A DNA stretch of 41,438 nucleotides from an uncultured Elusimicrobia bacterium. Its GTDB lineage: Bacteria > Elusimicrobiota > Elusimicrobia > Elusimicrobiales > Elusimicrobiaceae. Location: the NCBI GenBank assembly GCA_947306425.1, contig CAMZGO010000013.1:1-41438 (forward strand), given 5' to 3'. The position numbers and the translations under genes are program-made. The stretch's first letter is position 1; every line of letters starts with the position of its first letter. This document shows positions 22,681-30,301 of this stretch, in pieces. Under the pieces are notes generated by a model. It was not told the origin of the DNA. It saw only the letters and a list, made by a program, of their open reading frames with translations, and ran no database searches.

Positions 22681-24123
22681 TTATCTTACCTGACCGATTG
22701 ACCAATCAAAAAATTCGCGCCATGTTTGATAAATTTTTGAGGCTTCCTCCGGGCTTAGGCGGGGGGAAATAGTTTCATAATTTTTAAGTTCACGCCATGC
22801 GGAAATATCAAACCCCTTGCTTAAAGCAGCAATTAAAGCTGTACCTGTTAAAGTGCTTTCCTTTTGTTTATTTTGAAGGATATTCCTCCCTAAAATTGCC
22901 GATTGGAAAGCAATCAAGTTTGCCCCGCTTAAACCGCCTGATGTCTGTAAACTTTCAACATTATATCCCTGCTGCTTTAAATAAAATATTATGTCGCATA
23001 ACAGTAGTACAAGCCCACGCATAGAACCTGCAATAACATCTTCTTTTTGTGTATTTGGCAAAAAATTACTAAAAACAGGTTTCAGGCCAAAATCAAAATA
23101 AGGGGCCCCTAGCCCGCCCAAAGCCGGCAGACACCATACGGGGTTTTTAGAAGTTTCAAAAATTTTATCAAGTTTTTTTACATTAAAATTAAGCCCAAAA
23201 TTTTTAAGCCATGCAATAAAAGAACCTGCCGTATTTAAGGGGGCTTCAAGCAAATAATACGGCTCTCTTTGAGGTCTGCTCCATGCAAGAGAAGTTAACA
23301 CACCCTTTACATCAGCACTTTTATGCCCAATATTTAGAAGGAAAAATGCACCTGTACCATAATTAATAAGCGCGGAACCCTTTTCCAATACTCCGCAGGC
23401 AGCACAAGCGGCCTGCTGGTCCCCTGTAGAAACGGTTATTTTTATATTTTTATATGTTCCGAAATCACCTGAACTTGAAACGATTTGCGGTAAAATATCC
23501 GCTGTCAAATTAAAAGATTTTAATATTTCTTCATCCCACTTAAAAGTATTTATGTTAAAGAGCAAAGTACGTTGTGCACAGGCGTAATCGCAAGCGAAAA
23601 CTTTACCGCCGCTTAAATGCCAAATCAAATAACTTGTAACAGGGCCTACGTACAATCGCCCTTCCTTAAAAGCATTTTTTACTTCCGGAAAATTATTTAA
23701 ACCCCATACGATTTTTGCGGCGGAAAAATAAGGTGTTTTATAAAGGCCGGTTTTTTGATGAACATCTTCCTGCGTTAAAGGATTTTCATATATTTCCCGT
23801 TTAGCGCGCCCGTCAAGCCAGCTTAAAGCGGGGGCTAAAGCCTTACCGGTAAATTTATCCCAAAAAACTATGGTAGAGCGTTGTGCCGAGATTGCGATTT
23901 CGCTGATTTGCGCAGCGGGTATTTCATTTAAAATTTCCTCTATAACTTTTTGAGTACTTGTTAGCAAATCAATTGCTTTATATTCGCACCTGTCCTGAAC
24001 GGAATTTAAAAACACTTCTGCTTTTGCAAAAGCAGCCAAACATCCGTTTTGTACCCCAAAAGCCGCTGCTTTTGTGGAAGAAGAACCTTGGTCTATTGCT
24101 AAAATAAAACTTTTATTTTTCAA
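22681..24123 (-). CDS. FGGY-family carbohydrate kinase (glycerol-kinase-like)
   Basis: 480 residues. The N-terminal ATPase-fold signature AIDQGSSSTKAAAF, then STGDQQAACAACGV with the catalytic Asp, and C-terminal GGLSGANLIAFQSAILGR place it in FGGY; the GDQQAA motif and SWLDGR point to the glycerol kinase branch. However, the Arg-Glu that grips glycerol in GlpK (QRETTVVW) is Arg-Ser here (QRSTIVFW), so the substrate may be another polyol or sugar. The start is TTG at 24123, 6 nt after GGAG. It begins 11 nt after the upstream nuclease gene, so the two share an operon. Confidence 0.85.
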   Translation of the reverse strand: MKNKSFILAIDQGSSSTKAAAFGVQNGCLAAFAKAEVFLNSVQDRCEYKAIDLLTSTQKVIEEILNEIPAAQISEIAISAQRSTIVFWDKFTGKALAPALSWLDGRAKREIYENPLTQEDVHQKTGLYKTPYFSAAKIVWGLNNFPEVKNAFKEGRLYVGPVTSYLIWHLSGGKVFACDYACAQRTLLFNINTFKWDEEILKSFNLTADILPQIVSSSGDFGTYKNIKITVSTGDQQAACAACGVLEKGSALINYGTGAFFLLNIGHKSADVKGVLTSLAWSRPQREPYYLLEAPLNTAGSFIAWLKNFGLNFNVKKLDKIFETSKNPVWCLPALGGLGAPYFDFGLKPVFSNFLPNTQKEDVIAGSMRGLVLLLCDIIFYLKQQGYNVESLQTSGGLSGANLIAFQSAILGRNILQNKQKESTLTGTALIAALSKGFDISAWRELKNYETISPRLSPEEASKIYQTWREFFDWSIGQVR

Positions 24124-24134
24124 AATCTGCTCCG

Positions 24135-25292
24135 TTAATCTTCGGTTTTAGTACATCGTAATTTACTTATAATTTCTTTAGTTGTTAAAGTACGCAATTG
24201 CTGCTTTTGTTCAACATTAACTTGGGGATCATTCAATAAAGCCAAAATACTTTTTACCGTTGGTTTTAAAGTTTTGTTAAGCAAGTTATTTTGTTTTAAA
24301 AAATCAATGGTTTTGGCTTCATCTTTAAAAGTAAAAACTTCTTCTTCCTTTAATTCTACTTTATAGGCAGTACCGAAACTTAATGTCTGGTTTTGCTCTT
24401 TTAAAAATTTGATAATTTCCGTTTTCAAATTACGGCCTTCATCGTTAAGTTTACCAAGACGGTCAATTTTTTCCGATAAAGTTTCTTCTTTTTTTGTTTC
24501 CTGCATAGGTCCTTGCTCTTTTTTGCTAGAGTTCCACACCGGGCAATTATCCCTGTAATCACACCATTTACATGCTTGTTCAGATGGTGTTGGTTCAAAC
24601 TTTTCGGCCAAAATATTTTCAGCCGTTTTTAATGCACCTTTCCAAAAGATATCAAGTTCTGCCGAAGGAACCGGTTTAAAACTATCTTCCGTTAAAGTAG
24701 GCAGATGATAAAAGAGCATTTTTTCTATACTGATTTTCTGTATTAGTCCGTCGCGCGCCTGCACCAAAGGCAAAAGTTTTGGGCTGTTCTCCAAAAGTTT
24801 TTGGTAAAACATAAGCTGGTCCGGTTCACGCTTTAAGGTTTTGCCGGTTTTATAATCAAGAATTGCAATTTTACCGTCGCCGAGATAATCAATTCTGTCC
24901 ACAACCCCCATAACGGTTAAACCGTCTATATTTGCGTAGACCTTCATTTCTGTAGAAAGCGGGTGCAAATTATCGGCTACATGCTTTTGATAATATTTCT
25001 TAATAATTTCCTGTCCTTCCAGAAAACCTGCTTGTTCTTTTTCGGCATTTGCATAACCCTTTTCCTGCCAAGTTTGGGCGGACCATTTTTGTTTAAAAAA
25101 TTTCAAAGTTTCTTCAAGGGGGGGAAATTGCGGGGCGGAATATAAAAACTCCATAACGCTATGTAAAATTGTTCCGAAAGTAAAGAAATATTTTGGTTCT
25201 TCCGGTATCTTTAAGATATAGCGGAATTTATATTTTAACGGGCATTCCCGGTATAAACCCATTTTTGATTGGGAATAGAAGAACTGTGCCAT
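24135..25292 (-). CDS. PD-(D/E)XK nuclease of the RecB/Cas4 type with an iron-sulfur site
   Basis: 385 residues. The N-terminus YSQSKMGLYRECPLKYKFRY gives the first Cys of an Fe-S cluster; GTILHSVMEFLY provides the conserved His; GVVDRIDYLGDGKIAILDYK carries the PD-(D/E)XK catalytic Asp and Asp-Tyr-Lys; and ACKWCDYRDNCPVW supplies the other three Cys. This is the layout of Cas4, AddB and the RecB C-terminal domains. A ~110-residue helical C-terminal extension follows. No helicase, addA or CRISPR genes are nearby. Likely a DNA exonuclease in repair; the exact role is open. Confidence 0.88.
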   Translation of the reverse strand: MAQFFYSQSKMGLYRECPLKYKFRYILKIPEEPKYFFTFGTILHSVMEFLYSAPQFPPLEETLKFFKQKWSAQTWQEKGYANAEKEQAGFLEGQEIIKKYYQKHVADNLHPLSTEMKVYANIDGLTVMGVVDRIDYLGDGKIAILDYKTGKTLKREPDQLMFYQKLLENSPKLLPLVQARDGLIQKISIEKMLFYHLPTLTEDSFKPVPSAELDIFWKGALKTAENILAEKFEPTPSEQACKWCDYRDNCPVWNSSKKEQGPMQETKKEETLSEKIDRLGKLNDEGRNLKTEIIKFLKEQNQTLSFGTAYKVELKEEEVFTFKDEAKTIDFLKQNNLLNKTLKPTVKSILALLNDPQVNVEQKQQLRTLTTKEIISKLRCTKTED

Positions 25293-25330
25293 ATTTAAAT
25301 GATACCATTTTTAAAGCGTAATTTGATTCT

Positions 25331-25804
25331 TTAATAATAAGAGTAAGAACACCAATTACCCCCGGTATTACAACGCTTACTTGAGGCAACTTTTCCTGTT
25401 TCTTTTTGACATAAACGATTGGATTTATCCATTAAATCGGTACTATATACATTGCAGCTTCTAGGCATTCCTGTATCTCTGAATACATAATAATAAGTAT
25501 CTATCCCAAATATTTTTTTATTGCATGCGACTTGGTCTGCCCCCACCCAAACCATACAATTTATACCGCTAGGAATAGTAATATCTAAATTACTGTTTAC
25601 ACCTTCATAAGTACCTTGTATCAAATAATATCTTTGGGCTGAGGCTTGTACATCCCTTGTAATAGTCTTTAATGTAGAAAACTTGGTTTTTCCTACGGCC
25701 ATTTGATACTGAGGCAAGGCAATTGCCGCTAAAATTCCGACAATTAAAACAACTACCAGCAGTTCAAGTAAAGTAAAACCTTGCTGATTATTTTTTCTTT
25801 TCAT
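25331..25804 (-). CDS. Type IV pilin-like protein (second copy)
   Basis: 157 residues from the ATG at 25804 (GGGAG, 7-nt spacing; the TTG upstream is too close to the RBS). GFTLLELLVVVLIVGILAA then IALPQYQMAVGKTK is the prepilin signal and helix, nearly identical to the pilin at 9301. The C-terminal domain is different, with six Cys (NCMVW, ACNK, SCNVY, LCQKE, RCNTG, WCSY) that may form disulfides. It has the same promoter architecture with a T tract. It is probably a minor pilin or pseudopilin; assembly genes are outside the window. Confidence 0.88.
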   Translation of the reverse strand: MKRKNNQQGFTLLELLVVVLIVGILAAIALPQYQMAVGKTKFSTLKTITRDVQASAQRYYLIQGTYEGVNSNLDITIPSGINCMVWVGADQVACNKKIFGIDTYYYVFRDTGMPRSCNVYSTDLMDKSNRLCQKETGKVASSKRCNTGGNWCSYSYY

Positions 25805-25847
25805 TTTCAAACTCCCAATTTATACAATGTTTTTATGCTACATTAAA

Positions 25848-25874
25848 ATTGTAGAAAAAAAAAAAAAATGTCAA
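25848..25874 (-). promoter_or_regulatory. Pilin promoter with a 14-T homopolymer spacer
   Basis: Minus strand: TTGACA (25869-25874), 14 T (25855-25868), C, then TACAAT (25848-25853), a 15-nt spacer. ATTTTGCTTGACAT upstream is shared with the pilin promoter at 9217-9230. TACAAT and ATTGTA further on can also pair in the leader. Confidence 0.75.
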
Positions 25875-25927
25875 GCAAAATTTTTAGGCTCAAATAAATC
25901 ATCAAGGAACACTATATGTAGAAAATC

Positions 25928-27721
25928 TTATTTATAAAAACGTCTAAAATATTCTAAACTTTCTTTTATAATACTTGGATCAATCTCTTCTTTTGAGGGG
26001 CGGAAATGATTATCATAATGTTGTATACTCCCAAAATCATCAAAGACTATTATATTATCTCCAACCCGTACAACTTTTTCAGTATAACCGGAAAGAATAT
26101 TAAATCTTCTTGGAGTTTGAGCAAACAAATTATAACCAACAGAATAATCAAAAGTGGAATTTGAACAATTATATACTGACTCTATAATTGTTGGAGCAAC
26201 ATCATAGTTGGAAGTTCTATAATCTATTTTAGCAGGAAACCCTTTGTTAGGGTGATAAACAACTAATGGAATCTTAGTTTGATAATCACTAAAATTACCA
26301 TTATGACCCCAAAAATTATGATGGGAATCATTAATTTCTTGACCATGGTCTGCGGTAATAACTATAAAGGTATTATCCAACAAATTACGTTTTTTCAAAT
26401 CTGTCAGAACACGATCTATTAATTTATCAGAAAAATGTACAGAATTTTTATATTGGTTCAAATAAGGTAGAGGATCTGTATCTTTGGTCAAAAGCAAATA
26501 ATTTAATTCTTTAGCAGGGGTAAAAACTTTTTCTTCAAGCGGATAACTATAAGCATGCGGAGCGTCCAAAAAAATAAAACCAAAGAAAGGCTTATTTAAC
26601 TCTCGTCTATTTAAAAATTCTTCAAAATCTTCTACAGCATTAAGATCCCTCTCCCAACTAGTATTACCTTTAGAACCGATACGAAGATCCTTAATACCTG
26701 CAAAAACATTGCGATAAAAAGTTGGGCTCGTTAATTTCGCGCTTGCAAATATTGCCGGTTCATATCCGTCTTCTAGTGCTTTACTTACTAAAATAGGTGG
26801 TAAATTTAAAGAAGTAAAATCATCCCAATAAGAACGCGGAAGCGAGTAAAATAAAGAAAATATACCTGTTTCGGTCCCATTACCCCCGGAAATATGATTT
26901 GTAAAAACGCTCATTCCGGGTTGTTTTATCCAATTTGATAAAAGAGGCATAACTTCCTTATTTAGCATATCCCAGCGTAAAGCATCAACGACAATAATAA
27001 GAACATTTGTCTTTCCGGTATTAGAACAAAGCAAGGGAACAAGCGGATAATTTAATCTCCCCTGTTTAGGAAGAGAATAAAGATCTTTTTTGGGCTCAAA
27101 TCCTAATTTAACAAGACGGCGGTCTGCAGATAAAGGAAAAGCCAATGGTAAAACTTTACGTTGAGAAATAATTTGGGGTACCATCATAAATTTACCCCAG
27201 GCATATAAACAATTATATCCCACAAAGCAAAAAACCCAAATAATTATAAACACCTTAATCCATTTAGGTTTTAAAGATATGTGTTTAGATAATAGTAAAA
27301 TACCTACTTCGGCAAGAATAATAAATAATATACTGCCAAAACTCATTAACCACATACTTACCGGGAAAACAAATATCTCCCTACTTGCAGGGCCGAAAAA
27401 CAATTCAAGCATAGCAAGCCCGATGTGAGAACGGTATTGTGAAAATACAAATAAATCTATCAATAAAAATACGGAAAATAAAGAGGCCCAAAATACACAA
27501 GAAAATTTTAAAAACGGCTTAGCGATATATTTAAATGGTAAACACAAAATTCCGGTAACCCAGGCAAATAAAAAAATATGTGAGAATAAAAATAGAATGG
27601 CAAAAATAATACCCAAAATATCAATATAAAATCCTACAATTTTAAAAAATCCTAAAGAAATAAAACACCAAAGCAACCCGTTAATTATGATAAAAGTAAA
27701 TAAATTGTCCTTTTTTTCCAT
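25928..27721 (-). CDS. YejM/PbgA (LapC)-like inner-membrane protein
   Basis: 597 residues. Five membrane helices (residues ~10-190) are followed by a periplasmic sulfatase-like domain. The linker LPLAFPLSADRRLVKLGF and the motif SGGNGTETGIFSLFYSLP match the YejM pattern, as do VLIIVVDALRWDML, FLDAPHAYSYP and ITADHGQEIND with HHNFWGHNG. In enterobacteria YejM controls LpxC turnover and thus LPS amount; some relatives are transferases. Metal-ligand residues appear retained here, so catalysis is not excluded. The start codon lies 6 nt from the -10 box, which predicts a leaderless mRNA. Confidence 0.8.
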   Translation of the reverse strand: MEKKDNLFTFIIINGLLWCFISLGFFKIVGFYIDILGIIFAILFLFSHIFLFAWVTGILCLPFKYIAKPFLKFSCVFWASLFSVFLLIDLFVFSQYRSHIGLAMLELFFGPASREIFVFPVSMWLMSFGSILFIILAEVGILLLSKHISLKPKWIKVFIIIWVFCFVGYNCLYAWGKFMMVPQIISQRKVLPLAFPLSADRRLVKLGFEPKKDLYSLPKQGRLNYPLVPLLCSNTGKTNVLIIVVDALRWDMLNKEVMPLLSNWIKQPGMSVFTNHISGGNGTETGIFSLFYSLPRSYWDDFTSLNLPPILVSKALEDGYEPAIFASAKLTSPTFYRNVFAGIKDLRIGSKGNTSWERDLNAVEDFEEFLNRRELNKPFFGFIFLDAPHAYSYPLEEKVFTPAKELNYLLLTKDTDPLPYLNQYKNSVHFSDKLIDRVLTDLKKRNLLDNTFIVITADHGQEINDSHHNFWGHNGNFSDYQTKIPLVVYHPNKGFPAKIDYRTSNYDVAPTIIESVYNCSNSTFDYSVGYNLFAQTPRRFNILSGYTEKVVRVGDNIIVFDDFGSIQHYDNHFRPSKEEIDPSIIKESLEYFRRFYK

Positions 27722-27727
27722 ATTTAA

Positions 27728-27778
27728 ATTATACCATTTGATGAATCTATTGACAAATTTGTTTTATTATATTATAAT
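27728..27778. promoter_or_regulatory. Overlapping divergent promoters (YejM-like / DUF805)
   Basis: Minus: TTGTCA (27751-27756), 17 nt, TATAAT (27728-27733), ATG 6 nt later. Plus: TTGACA (27750-27755), 17 nt, TATAAT (27773-27778). The two -35 boxes overlap by five bases, so RNA polymerase cannot occupy both. Confidence 0.8.
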
Positions 27779-27782
27779 TATT

Positions 27783-27806
27783 TTAGATTATATAAAAATA
27801 ATCTAA
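27783..27806 (+). promoter_or_regulatory. Inverted repeat at the predicted 5' end of the DUF805 mRNA
   Basis: TTAGATTA-TATAAAAA-TAATCTAA is an 8-bp perfect inverted repeat starting about where transcription should begin. It may be an operator or a protective 5' stem-loop. Confidence 0.5.
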
Positions 27807-27838
27807 CAAAGTTATATTTTTACAAGGGGGTAAAAAGT

Positions 27839-28228
27839 ATGGAATATGTAAAAAAATGTTTTTGGCGGTATTGTTCTTTTTCAGGTCGAGCAAACAGGAA
27901 AGAATTTTGGAGTTTTATCTTTTTTGTTTTTATTATTGCCCTTGGGCTTATTTTTCTACAAATTCTGTTTTCACCCAATAGTATGTTTGAAAATATATCC
28001 GGTTTTGCATCGCTTTCACTTTGGTTCATATTTTGCTTTTTACCATTATTAAGCGTGAGCATACGACGCTTACATGATATTGATTTTAGCGGATGGTGGA
28101 TATTAATGGCATTATTTCCGCCTCTGCACATAGTTTTGCTTCTTTTCTTTCTTTTACCGGGTTCAAACAGAATAAACAGTTACGGCAAAGAACCTCCTAA
28201 AAATTATATTTTTGCAGTTAGCCACTAA
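27839..28228 (+). CDS. DUF805 inner-membrane protein
   Basis: 129 residues. CFWRYCSFSGRANRKEFWSF at the N-terminus is the DUF805 signature, and SIRRLHDIDFSGWW is the second conserved stretch; four hydrophobic helices are present. The family includes E. coli YhaH and YhaI, with no established function. AAGGGGG lies 8 nt before the ATG. It shares a promoter region with the YejM-like gene and ends in a strong hairpin. Confidence 0.88.
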   Translation: MEYVKKCFWRYCSFSGRANRKEFWSFIFFVFIIALGLIFLQILFSPNSMFENISGFASLSLWFIFCFLPLLSVSIRRLHDIDFSGWWILMALFPPLHIVLLLFFLLPGSNRINSYGKEPPKNYIFAVSH

Positions 28229-28237
28229 AAAAGATAA

Positions 28238-28263
28238 CCCCCGCTATTTAAAACAGCGGGGGG
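28238..28263. terminator. Hairpin between DUF805 and the phosphate transporter
   Basis: CCCCCGCT/AGCGGGGG forms a stable stem between the convergent genes. Flanks are A-rich on the left, T-poor on the right, so it fits best as terminator of the minus-strand pit operon. Confidence 0.65.
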
Positions 28264-28282
28264 GAATTTGGTTAGAGATAAA

Positions 28283-29341
28283 TTATTTAAACAAACTTTC
28301 TATGTAGAATGTAACGGCAGACAAAATTGCACCGGCCGGAATCGTAATAAACCAAGCCCATACAATACGGCGTGCTACGCCCCAATGGACCGCCGTCATA
28401 CGCTTAAACATTCCTACACCGACTATACCACCCGTTATTACATGCGTGGTACTTACCGGTATACCGAGTAATGATGAAATAAATAAGGACATCGCCGCAC
28501 CCGATTCAGCACAAAAGCCGTCAATCGGTTTAAGGCGCGTAATTTTTTGCCCCATTGTTTTAATGATACGCCAGCCGCCTGACAAAGTCCCCAAAGCAAT
28601 GGCGCCGTAACAAGCAATTTTTACGCTTTCCGGTATAAAAAGTTCAGCATTTGGAACGATAAATTGTTCATATTCGCGATGTGTCATTATAACTTTTGCA
28701 ATAGGTAATATTGAATCGGGGTCAATTGCAATAGTGCTAAACAATATCATACCTATTATACCCATTGTTTTTTGTGCATCATTACCGGAATAACCCAAAC
28801 AGAAAGCAGAGGCAGATAATAGTTCCGCACGCCTAAAAAAAGCATCTACTTTTTTATATTTAAAATAGGAACCGATTCTAAAAACAATACTTGCAACAGC
28901 TATACTTAAAATCATACCGATTGTAGGTGCTACTACAATAAATGCAATAACTTTCAAAACACCTGATGTAACTAAAGCAGACACACCTGCTTTTGCCACT
29001 CCGGCCCCAATAAGTCCGCCGACTAAAGCATGTGAAGAACTTGAAGGAAGGCCAAAGAACCAAGTAATCAAATTCCAGCCGCAAGCACCGAAAAGGGCGG
29101 CAAAAATAACACTGTTATCTACTATGCTTATATCAATTATTCCGCCGCCGATGGTTTTAGCAATATGCATTTCAAAAAATAAGAATGCTATGACATTGAA
29201 AAATGCTGCTGACCACACCGCAACACGAGGGCTCAAAACGCGTGTGGAAATAACCGTAGAAACAGAATTTGCCGCATCGTGAAACCCGTTAAGATAGTCA
29301 AAAAACAGGGCTAAAGCGATAAGTAAAATTATTGAAATCAT
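28283..29341 (-). CDS. Inorganic phosphate transporter, PiT family
   Basis: 352 residues with about ten membrane helices. FDYLNGFHDAANSVSTVIST at the N-terminus and its inverted repeat counterpart LGYSGNDAQKTMGIIG, with GLPSSSSHALVGGLIGAG and GIPVSTTHVITGGIVGVG, are the PiT signatures (GxxNDxxN-type and SxxH motifs). It moves phosphate with Na+ or H+ across the inner membrane. It follows the DUF47 gene by 6 nt, the usual partner order. The shared leader contains an intrinsic terminator. Confidence 0.95.
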   Translation of the reverse strand: MISIILLIALALFFDYLNGFHDAANSVSTVISTRVLSPRVAVWSAAFFNVIAFLFFEMHIAKTIGGGIIDISIVDNSVIFAALFGACGWNLITWFFGLPSSSSHALVGGLIGAGVAKAGVSALVTSGVLKVIAFIVVAPTIGMILSIAVASIVFRIGSYFKYKKVDAFFRRAELLSASAFCLGYSGNDAQKTMGIIGMILFSTIAIDPDSILPIAKVIMTHREYEQFIVPNAELFIPESVKIACYGAIALGTLSGGWRIIKTMGQKITRLKPIDGFCAESGAAMSLFISSLLGIPVSTTHVITGGIVGVGMFKRMTAVHWGVARRIVWAWFITIPAGAILSAVTFYIESLFK

Positions 29342-29347
29342 AATCCG

Positions 29348-29968
29348 TTAATTATTTTTTACCAAAATTGACTCCACGATATTTGCAACATGTTCGCACA
29401 TATCGGTTACATATTCGCAGGTTTCATACATTTCTTTCTTTTTTATAACGACAATCGGGTTTGCGTTTTCGTCGTTTAAAAGTGTTGATATGGCTTCATC
29501 CCTTAAAATATCGGCCATATTTTCAAGGCGGTTAATCTCAACACATTGTTCCATAACTTCTTTGCTATGTTTTTTGTGTTTAAGGCCGTGAACTACCTTT
29601 TGAAGTGCGAGGACACTTTCCTCAATCAAAGCGGCAAATTTATGGCTATATTCGCCGGGGGTTAAAAGTTTGTAAAGGTAATAACGCTTAGAAATCATGT
29701 AAATACCGTCAATAATATTATCGGTAGAATTAGAAAGGTCCAAAATATCTTCGCGGTCAAAAGGTGTGATAAAACTTTCATTAAGTTTTTCAATAATAAG
29801 GTGGGAAACTTCGTCGCCATCGTGTTCAATGGAGTGCATTTTATCAATATTATCGGCAGTTACAGCCGGTGTTGTGATAATGTTTCTAAAAAGTTTTGCA
29901 CCTTTGACAACATTATCAATCTGACGGTCAAACAAGTCAAAAAATTTTGTTTCTTTTGGCATGAACAT
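29348..29968 (-). CDS. DUF47 PhoU-like accessory protein of the phosphate transporter
   Basis: 206 residues, all-helical. HSIEHDGDEVSHLIIEKLNE and FITPFDREDILDLSNSTDNI are typical of the DUF47 family, related to PhoU; the acidic motifs bind metal clusters in PhoU. It is usually encoded with pit and is thought to control transport. The first ATG is 9 nt after AGGAG; Met3 is 6 nt further and also possible. It is cytoplasmic. Confidence 0.93.
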   Translation of the reverse strand: MFMPKETKFFDLFDRQIDNVVKGAKLFRNIITTPAVTADNIDKMHSIEHDGDEVSHLIIEKLNESFITPFDREDILDLSNSTDNIIDGIYMISKRYYLYKLLTPGEYSHKFAALIEESVLALQKVVHGLKHKKHSKEVMEQCVEINRLENMADILRDEAISTLLNDENANPIVVIKKKEMYETCEYVTDMCEHVANIVESILVKNN

Positions 29969-30005
29969 AAATAATTTCTCCTATTTTATATCCTATTTAT
30001 CTAAT

Positions 30006-30109
30006 AAAAAAAGGCAGACACATAAGTATCTGCCCTAAAATCAGAAAGCGAAACCCGCTTTTAAAAAATTAAAACTTCTGCAAAGTTTTTCCATAATTTA
30101 ATTATAGCA
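30006..30109 (-). promoter_or_regulatory. Pit operon leader with three hairpins ending in an intrinsic terminator
   Basis: From an extended -10 TGCTATAAT (30101-30109) a leader of ~125 nt is expected. It has AAAACTT/AAGTTTT (30071-30089), AAAGCG/CGCTTT (30045-30061) and GGCAGA/TCTGCC (30013-30018, 30029-30034) followed by seven T (30006-30012). The last is an intrinsic terminator 38 nt before the DUF47 start, consistent with attenuation, a riboswitch or a separate small RNA. Confidence 0.6.
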
Positions 30110-30213
30110 AATTTACAAAAAGTTTTGTTATTTAAAAAGTTATTTCAAAAACATTCGCACATTTTGAAATTAAATTTGCTAAAATATATATGTAACAATT
30201 TTAGTAAGTTTAG

Positions 30214-30285
30214 GCCCCCATAGCTCAATGGATAGAGCACCTGCCTTCTAAGCAGGGGATTACAGTTCGATTCTGTATGGGGGTA
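30214..30285 (+). tRNA. tRNA-Arg (anticodon TCT)
   Basis: Cloverleaf: acceptor GCCCCCA/TGGGGGT (one G-T pair), D arm AGCTCAATGGATAGAGC, anticodon stem CCTGC/GCAGG with loop CTTCTAA (anticodon TCT), T arm ACAGTTCGATTCTGT. CCA is not encoded. TTTGCTAAAAT upstream (30175-30185) may be its extended -10. No terminator separates it from the gene 16 nt downstream. Confidence 0.93.
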
Positions 30286-30301
30286 ATTGTTTAGGAATAT
30301 T

